64,000 nt of DNA, from the NCBI GenBank assembly GCA_030762895.1, contig CM061063.1:214256667-214320666 (forward strand), written 5' to 3'. The DNA is from Sophora flavescens (lineage: Eukaryota > Streptophyta > Magnoliopsida > Fabales > Fabaceae). The notes beneath the pieces are model-generated. The model did not search any database, had not been told where the DNA came from, and saw only the letters and a program-made list of their open reading frames with translations. Shown here piece after piece: positions 57,926 through 64,000 of the stretch. Position 1 is the stretch's first letter; every line of letters begins with the position of its first letter. A program made the position numbers and the translations under genes.

Positions 57926-58110
57926 GTTTACAGAGATTCGGAATAAACCCAAATGGTTTTCTGTGATATTTGCTCGAGCTGGGTGCATTGTTGTGGTATT
58001 TATGAAAATTCTTATGCAATTCTTAATAAGGATTTCGTGCGATCAAGCAGAAGATGGAAGCCACATGCACAAATTGTTTAGAATTATTAATGTGTTGATT
58101 AGCTTGTATA
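57926..58110 (+). pseudogene. Possible captured PHD-finger exon
   Basis: After the acceptor TTTGTAG (57919-57925) the plus frame reads MVFCDICSSWVHCCGIYENS. C-D-x-C-x-x-W-x-H is typical of the second half of a PHD finger. One position that should be Cys after H-x-x is displaced, so the finger is defective or this is a chance resemblance. It lies on the other side of Copia-2 from the X8 fragment, within CACTA-1. Confidence 0.4.
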
Positions 58111-58446
58111 CATTGTTAGTAGTGCATGGTTATTGTCTAGTATATGTTAGCGACCTTTTGGTTTATGAACTTAAATATTAGAATTGATTATGTGTAAGCC
58201 TTACTGTGAATTCTGTTAAAGTATATTAGTTAACTGGTTATATGCATTATTTTGATATTTGGTTTGGTTTATATATACTTACCAATATTGTATGTAAGCT
58301 TTGTACATTATATATGTGTGATTGTTTTTGAGTACTTCTAGTACTCTTTCAATACAAATTTGATTTATCAACAACTAAAAAAAACTGTGAATTGCTAAGT
58401 GCATGTGGGAAATGTAGGAAAATAAAGTGAATAATAAAAAAAAATG
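58111..58446. other. CACTA-1 spacer before the right terminus
   Basis: AT-rich. It resembles a gene 3' end: GTGTATGTAAGC, TTTGTACATTATATATGTG and a tail ending AACTAAAAAAAAC near 58385. It may be the captured 3' UTR of the last fragment. Confidence 0.35.
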
Positions 58447-58744
58447 AGGAATAGGTAGCGCTTCCTTGAGAAAGCGTTATCTATTGCATACTTTAGACAA
58501 CCCTTTTTTAAGGAAACGGTGTCTAAAGTATATGCAATAGATAACGCTTTCTTAAGGAAGCACTGTCTGTTTTTAACTTTAGACAGCGCTTTCTCAAGGA
58601 AGCGCTAACTATTCCCACTTTCAATAGCACTTTTTTAAGCATTGCCTATTGTTTTCACCTTCAGTAGCGGGTGAATAGATAGCGCTTGTAAGCGCTACTA
58701 AAGGCAAAAAAAAAGCGCTATTAAAGCTCTTTTCTGTAGTAGTG
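58447..58744. repeat. CACTA-1 right subterminal repeats and terminus
   Basis: GGTAGCGCTTCCTTGAGAAAGC-type repeats in both orientations, then AGCGCTATTAAAGCTCTTTT and the terminus CTGTAGTAGTG. They mirror the left end. Confidence 0.85.
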
Positions 58745-58747
58745 CTT

Positions 58748-59196
58748 CCAAGCACTTCGGGTGGGATATCATGTTGAAGGTCCATACTTGTATTAAGAAC
58801 TCGAGTGCCTATCTTGAACTAGGTCAGTCTGAATAACCCCTGCTTTGTTCTTGTCAACAATTCAGTCTTCCTTGGATAGGCTAGGATATTCTTCTTGGGA
58901 GCCATCTCGGGTCCTGATGAGAAATACCTTATGGGCTTTCACTTTTATCCTTCATACTTATGAGCCTTGATGTATAGGATCCAAGACCAATTTTGGCAAA
59001 AAGAAGAGTCCCTGAGCCTCGAGCTGTATTCAACAAAAAGGCTTTGAGTCTCGGCTTGTTTCCTCACCTGATTTGTAGGTTCGGAGCTTGGCTCGTTCCT
59101 GTCCCTTTTCCAAACCAGGGTCTTGTCATGTCAAAGGTCGCGTCCCTTGACTTTCTGCCGTTTCTCGTTCCATGTGTGGCTTTTGATTGGGCACGA
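58748..59196 (-). other. LTR D segment between CACTA-1 and LTR B
   Basis: Minus-strand LTR D sequence. An ATG near 58905 (MAPKKNILAYPRKTELLTR) opens a short frame that stops soon after; it gives no recognisable domain. The sequence joins 39293 across CACTA-1 (CTT duplication) and 63116 across LTR B (CACGA duplication). Confidence 0.5.
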
Positions 59197-59501
59197 CGAG
59201 ACACCCCGTTGTGCCCCATCGTATTATTACATTAAAACCTTAATATTTATTTACTTAATCGCGCGCTTACTGTTGAAAATACGTAAAAATTAAAACTTAA
59301 TTAATAATCATATAACTTCTACAAATATAAAACACACCAAAGTTGTACTATATAATTACACACATTTTTATTTATTACATTACCAAAACACTGTTGAGGG
59401 TATCCTCTCAGTAGGATCCCTCAAAGGCATAAACTTCACTACAAACATACTTAGCGGAATTATAAATACTACTTAGACACACTGGCCATAATGTCTATAC
59501 T

Positions 59502-59720
59502 TTAATCGCCATGAATCACAGCTCGACCTCCAGCATCCGGTTCATAGGGAGTTCCATCTAACTCCTCAGCAACTGGTTCCTCCATCGGGTCTTCTCGTAC
59601 GATCACATCAGAAATAAAATACAAAACACAAAGATATAGGGAATAAGAAACAGTTCTATCATCAAAAAGCAGAAAAGAGTAATAGTAAATTACACAGTAA
59701 TTGTCACAAACTTGCATCAC
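59502..59720 (-). other. Short frame in LTR B with a counterpart in LTR A
   Basis: The end of this minus frame reads DPMEEPVAEELDGTPYEPDA GGR. LTR A has ADVAEEFLKPLGDLSPDCGK at the corresponding place (34340-34400), both about 300 bp from the LTR 3' end. Shared words are VAEE and PD-x-G. It may be a vestigial coding segment within this LTR family; no known domain. Confidence 0.35.
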
Positions 59721-59842
59721 TCAAAATCAACAATCATCCTCAATTAACTATATCATCCTCTACCCTCAGCCCATGCAACTAAAACTTTATACTGATGTGG
59801 CCATCTTCACTCCTGTCACATTAGTCAGTAGTCCAGAACGGT

Positions 59843-60040
59843 CCAGTACCAATAACTTTCGAACGCATCAAAGACTAAACACTTATTAGTCTAAAATGGT
59901 CCAGTGCCAATAACATACGAACTCGTCAAGGAACATCCTTCCATAACGGTCCAGTGCCAAGAACATACGAACTCGTCAAGGAACATCCTTCCATAACGGT
60001 CCAGTGCCAAGAACATTCGAACACGTCAAGAACTAAAGAG
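59843..60040. repeat. 50-bp tandem repeat in LTR B
   Basis: CCAGTGCCAAGAACATACGA recurs at 59901, 59951 and 60001 (exact 50-bp spacing), with a divergent copy at about 59843. The two central units are near-identical. Confidence 0.9.
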
Positions 60041-60486
60041 TATTACGGTAGTCTACCTCGGCATCCACATCCGTAAGGCACTCACCCGCAATATCCGATA
60101 TCCCCAAAATAGGATATCCTGACCTCGTGTGTTCCACTCACACGGCTGTGACTAACAATACCTCGATAAATGAATCTCCCTAAATTACATCAATAACAAC
60201 CTAGTGCCTCAACCTTCCATCAAAGTCTCAACACCTTTTTCCTCATAGATAAAACCACTTAATTAGGCTAGGCACCTCTAAATCACCTTTATTCTCTCAC
60301 CCAAACAATTATCTCCCGAACAACACATATCCTTACTTAAATTCAGCTAAGCACAATATTAACAACAAGGAAGATCATGAATAACATAACATCAGAAAAT
60401 ATTCATATATCTCAATATCATATAAAGCAATTTATCACAACCAAATCGTAATAATCAAACCAAATAAATAACAAAGTCAGACTCTG

Positions 60487-60523
60487 TCACGACCTGGCCG
60501 TGATAGCCATCACGGTCGTGACA
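60487..60523. repeat. Palindromic cassette in LTR B
   Basis: TGTCACGACCTGGCCGTGAT followed by AGCCATCACGGTCGTGACA. The same arrangement as in the CACTA-2 array, with CG to CA/TG changes. It has no evident counterpart in LTR A. Confidence 0.85.
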
Positions 60524-63120
60524 GACAACAAACATCCTCAATATCATAAATATTCAAACACCGAAATAATACGTCACATGCAGATGGAATACTTCAACCA
60601 GCGTATCATAGTAAATTCGATAGCAAAATCAAACATCCTCAAATACTTAAAATCAACTTAATGTCGATAAACCTACAATCCCCGAATCCATTGGTTTTAC
60701 AGAAAAGGTTTCCAATGGGATTTTGGTCTTGTCGATTACTCGACTACTAGTAGGGTTTAGGTCGCCCTACACAATTATCATATAATCTACTACTTATCGA
60801 TTCCGACGATAGGTTGATTCTTTTCCCCACCCGAGCTAGCACTGGAAATACGTACACGACGATCCTCGTTATCCCGCCACGAGTTAACACAACCACCTTC
60901 AACCAAACAACATAACTATAATTAATCAACTAACAACCATCTATGACACTTTAGGGCTAGGTTCGGCCAAGACTTAGAAAATAGGTTTAGGGTTATCTTC
61001 TTAATGCCATCTTTTGGATCCTAGTTACTAGAGTCTTAACTAACATAGATTACTTATTACAAGACTAAAATTTGAAACAAAATCCTCTAACCTTTAGGGT
61101 TAGGGTTTCGGCCCATATTAGGAAAATAAGCTAGGAAATTTAGTTGGATTCAAGCTCTTGGATTTAAGCTATATATGTATTATAGAACTTAAGTCAAGTA
61201 CTAACTTTCAAAACAAACAACAAAACACCAAACCCATTTTCCTACCTAGGTTCGGCCCTTAATAGTTAATAGGGAAAGAAAATGATTTTGATCACATGCT
61301 CTTGGATAAATAAAGTAGGGATTATATCTAGATCATAGAAATTGGTTTCATGTCAAAAGGATTTTTCTAGAATTAGTTATGAATTTTTGAAGAAAGCTTC
61401 AAGAACTTTGACTCATATGAAGAACATGATGAACACAAGCATAAATCCATAAAAGTTTTGAATAGAAAAGCTTAAAATATCAAGATTAAGAGAGAGATTC
61501 CTCACCTTGAAATAAAAAGATTTATTCAAGAACTTGAAGAACAAAGATGATCTTAGCAAGAACACTAAGGAGTTCTTTGTGTTTTGTGGGGAAAAACTTG
61601 AGATGTGAAATAGAAATTGTTTAGATCATCTAGATAAGTGAGAATATGATCTTAGAAGATCAAAACAAGGTTTGGATGGTTATATATGGGTATGGGCCGA
61701 ATTTGAAGAAAAGAAAAGATGAACTTGAAAGTTCATGGATTCAAGAACAAAATGGATCAAGTGATGGTTATTGATCTAAGGAACAAGTTTCATGAATGAA
61801 GAATCATGAGATTATGTTTCTAAGTTAGAGATAAATGATGAATAAGCGAAGAACAAATGAAGAACAAGTGAAGAACTTGTGAGAGAAAATGAAGAACATG
61901 AAGTTTTGAGAGAGACAAAATGATGAAGTTGGAAAATGAGTGAAAATGATCCAAGTGTGGATGATGGGCACGGTTTAGAGGTGGGTGTGAGGAGAAAATG
62001 TGTGGTTTGATGAGATAAAATAACTATGGCTGAGTTTATTTGATCAAGGTTAAGTTAGAAAATAATATAATAACTCAACTATAGTTAATAGTAACCTAAC
62101 TAGGGTTTATGTATAATCATGGTTAATAAAATATGTGGTCCTAAATTTTGAAGAGATGTGGCTGCCTCCTACACCACATATTAGGTAGAAGATATTTTGT
62201 GTTGCAAATCATGGTTAATTAAGCTTGGTTTTCTAAGTGTTCTTGAGAAGTTTAGAGAGAAAGATAAAGATGATGAAGATTTAGAGCAGTTTCGGTAATT
62301 TGGACATATCTCCCAATATACTTGTCCGTTTTTGATGATCTATATGTCGTTGGAAAGAAGAGAGAAAGATGAACAACTTTCATGTAGAAAGTTTTCCGAG
62401 ATTCAGAACAGATAAGAGTCATAATTTCGTGGCAGTTTCGGGATAATGATGAGAGAATGACTTTGCCTTATAACTCATCCACTTAACATAAATGTCATTT
62501 ATGGCTTAGGAAAAGTGATGTCCAAGTAATTGGAATGGAGGAAGGAGCTGTGAGTTTTGGGTTGTATTGGGTCAAATTTTCCAATGGCATGGCTTGTAAT
62601 TGTCATAAAAAGACAAGGGTAAAATGGTCATTTCATAGCAAAAATTCACTTTGTCATAAATGCGCCATTATGACTTGGATAAGTTCGTCATAAATGCTCG
62701 TCAAGTCGGTCAAATCCATCATCTTAGCTACGTTGCTGACTCTGGGTTTCATCTGGCGCAGGTTTTTCCTAGAGATAATCTCGACGTATACGTCCGCAAC
62801 AAATATAATATTTTAATTTTTTACCAAAATTTTCAAAACTTCCAGTATCGTAGCAAATACGATAAAAACATTTTTCATCTCGTTCACGAATTAAAATTAG
62901 GTCTTTTGAGCAGTATAATTATACTGTCAATGGAATACGCGGGCAGGGTTTCGCCTGACTTTCCGACCTAAATTTTAATCGTAGCTTCCTACGTTCAAGT
63001 AGGATTGAGTAGTAAACTCCATTTATTTAAAATAATTTTCTAAAACTCCAATAAATTTATAAACATATTTATATGTATTACTGTTATTGGAAACAGTGAA
63101 AATCAGGGTGTCACACACGA

Positions 63121-63986
63121 TCCTCCAAGCGTGATAACTACCCCGCACGAACTCCTTACCCTGTCCACCGGATTTGTTTCCCAGATCATCAATGGTCCAG
63201 ATCCGTTGCCTCCTTTTATTTAAATTATTTTCCATTCTTCTCCATTTCATTTTTCGCGTCCAAGTCTATTTCTTCCTTCTGCTTCTTGCTTTCGTCTTCC
63301 TCCTTGCTGGTCATTTTCTCCATCGCTTTCCCATTTGTTTGCTCCCAGGTAGGTCCTCATCTATTTCTCTTCGTCATTTTGATCATCTATTCTGGTTCTT
63401 CTAACGGGGATAAGACCGTGTCGATTGCTTACCTTGCTCGGCCGAGGACCGTCTATATTTTTCCTCGGACAACCTGGGCTTCTTTATATGCCCAAGCGTG
63501 TTCTGACACGTGCTCGGGTTCAACTTCCCTTCTCTGTCTTTTAGTCGGCGGTTCTTCATGCTTTGAACGTAGCCCCTTCTCAATTACACCTAGACAACTG
63601 GTGTTTCATCCGAGCCTTTGAGATCGTTTGTAAATATTTGGCATCATGACCACTGTTAAAAAATTCTTTAACTTTTTTTGTGTTAATCATCGCGATCCTC
63701 TTAGGTGGATATCCCTTAGCTCCATCCAACACCGCAAAATTTTCAATCCCTACTCCACTTCATGGAAGGGCTTTAAGACCGGGTTTTTCAAATAGCAAGG
63801 GAAATGACCGTCCTTTCTTTATAGCTCGGTCAAGGTAACCCAAACTCCCCCTTTGCTGGATGCGGGATCCCCGTATCATTAGATGCTTCAAATATCATTC
63901 ACTGTCTCACCAAGAAAAGCTCCAGGGCAGTTTCCTCGAGCAGTTGCTTGATATTAACTACCATGATGTTATTGACAAGGCAAACA
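63121..63986 (-). other. LTR D start segment
   Basis: The first part of LTR D on minus, up to the polypurine-like tract. Several short frames occur on both strands without recognisable domains (for example plus 63286-63621, Ser/Leu-rich). I annotate no gene here. Confidence 0.5.
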
Positions 63987-64000
63987 ATCCCCCCAAACTG

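Larger units (their letters stand above)
39294..58744 (+). mobile_element. CACTA-1: 19.5 kb gene-capturing (Pack-) CACTA element
   Basis: The termini are identical for 13 bp, CACTACTACAGAA, and similar for about 30 bp, including CTTTAATAGCGC. The 3-bp target duplication CTT is present on both sides (39291-39293 and 58745-58747). Without its two nested LTR elements and their duplications it would be about 5.2 kb. I find no TNP2 or second CACTA gene, so it depends on a partner. Instead it holds fragments of at least four host genes with introns, all on plus. Strand is given by the captured genes. Confidence 0.9.
59197..63115 (-). mobile_element. LTR B: solo LTR related to LTR A
   Basis: On minus it starts TGTGACACCCTGATTTTC at 63115 and ends ACGGGGTGTCTCG at 59197, with a 5-bp target duplication CACGA (59192-59196 and 63116-63120). 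It is 3,919 bp. Homology to LTR A is clear near the start (CATTGACAGTATAATTATAC / AGACCTAATTTTAA against LTR A 22020-22060), in the ATTAACCATGATTA region and near the end. The end lacks the canonical CA (TCTCG instead), so the last bases are mutated or the boundary is off by a few bases. Solo status is inferred from one LTR flanked by a duplication. Confidence 0.7.
36724..63986 (-). mobile_element. LTR D: older minus-strand LTR split by three insertions
   Basis: On minus the unit begins TGTTTGCCTTGTC at 63986, directly after a G-rich tract reading AGTTTGGGGGGAT (63988-64000) that looks like a polypurine tract. It ends CGGCTCCAACA at 36724. After removing solo LTR C, CACTA-1 and solo LTR B with their duplications, about 1,641 bp remain. 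The joins are supported by the three target duplications. A TATA box (36879-36885) lies about 155 bp from the LTR end. The tract position means this is the 3' LTR of an element whose body is beyond the right edge. The flank at 36719-36723 (CTAAA) would be the target duplication, which cannot be checked here. Confidence 0.55.

Noticed and set aside
58993..59235. 80-codon plus frame in LTR D
   Set aside because: Crosses the LTR D/LTR B insertion boundary at 59197, so it cannot be an ancestral gene.
63286..63621. 111-codon plus frame with a hydrophobic start
   Set aside because: Looked like a signal peptide, but it lies antisense inside LTR D and has no family features.

Overview
This is an AT-rich nuclear segment of a eudicot plant genome, most likely a legume; the legume call rests on the style of the repeats and of one small MITE and is an inference. 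Almost everything is transposable element, at least three insertions deep in places. There are no bacterial operons, CRISPR arrays or tRNA genes. Only one gene looks intact: a small organellar mTERF-family protein (10655-11467, minus). A second, unrecognised host gene or its remnant lies at about 12389-14210 (minus).

Layout. 1-7640: a minus-strand Ty1/copia element (Copia-1) that runs off the left edge; its LTR (4104-7640) is split by a 5'-truncated plant L1-type LINE (about 4205-6366). 7641-14281: the host-gene interval with small foldback elements. 14282-35978: a 21.7 kb hAT unit (hAT-1) with an exact 8-bp target duplication, standing 71 bp upstream of the ATG proposed for the unknown gene. 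Inside it are a degenerate tandem array of about 200-bp units split by a second hAT element (hAT-2, 16377-20396, decayed transposase gene), and a solo LTR (LTR A, 21837-34729) split by an 8.5 kb CACTA element (CACTA-2, 23411-31946) carrying TNP2 and a second gene ending in a Ulp1-type protease. 35979-36718: host flank. 36724-63986: what I read as the 3' LTR (LTR D, about 1.64 kb net) of a minus-strand retrotransposon whose body lies beyond the right edge. Three insertions split it: solo LTR C (36936-39174), a 19.5 kb CACTA element (CACTA-1, 39294-58744) and solo LTR B (59197-63115, same family as LTR A).

CACTA-1 is the most interesting object. It shows no transposase gene. It carries fragments of at least four unrelated host genes, all read on plus: a CC1-like/RBM39-type splicing factor, D-cysteine desulfhydrase, remorin and an X8/CBM43 callose-binding domain, plus a possible PHD finger. 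Introns are kept and premature stops are present, which fits DNA-level capture (a Pack-CACTA). It is also the landing site of two LTR elements: a gag-only Athila/Tat-like element (39796-45466) and a copia element with both LTRs and a target duplication (Copia-2, 49314-57892), related to Copia-1.

Target duplications fix the nesting order: hAT-1 8 bp, hAT-2 8 bp, CACTA-1 CTT, CACTA-2 ATC, Copia-2 AAAGT, LTR A AGAAG, LTR B CACGA, LTR C GTGGG. The other pattern worth following is a CpG-rich palindromic cassette built from TCACGGCC and its complement. It occurs as a tandem array in CACTA-2 and as single copies in the gag-only element's LTRs and in solo LTR B, three elements with no other evident relationship. 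All calls come from reading the sequence; no alignment or database search was run.
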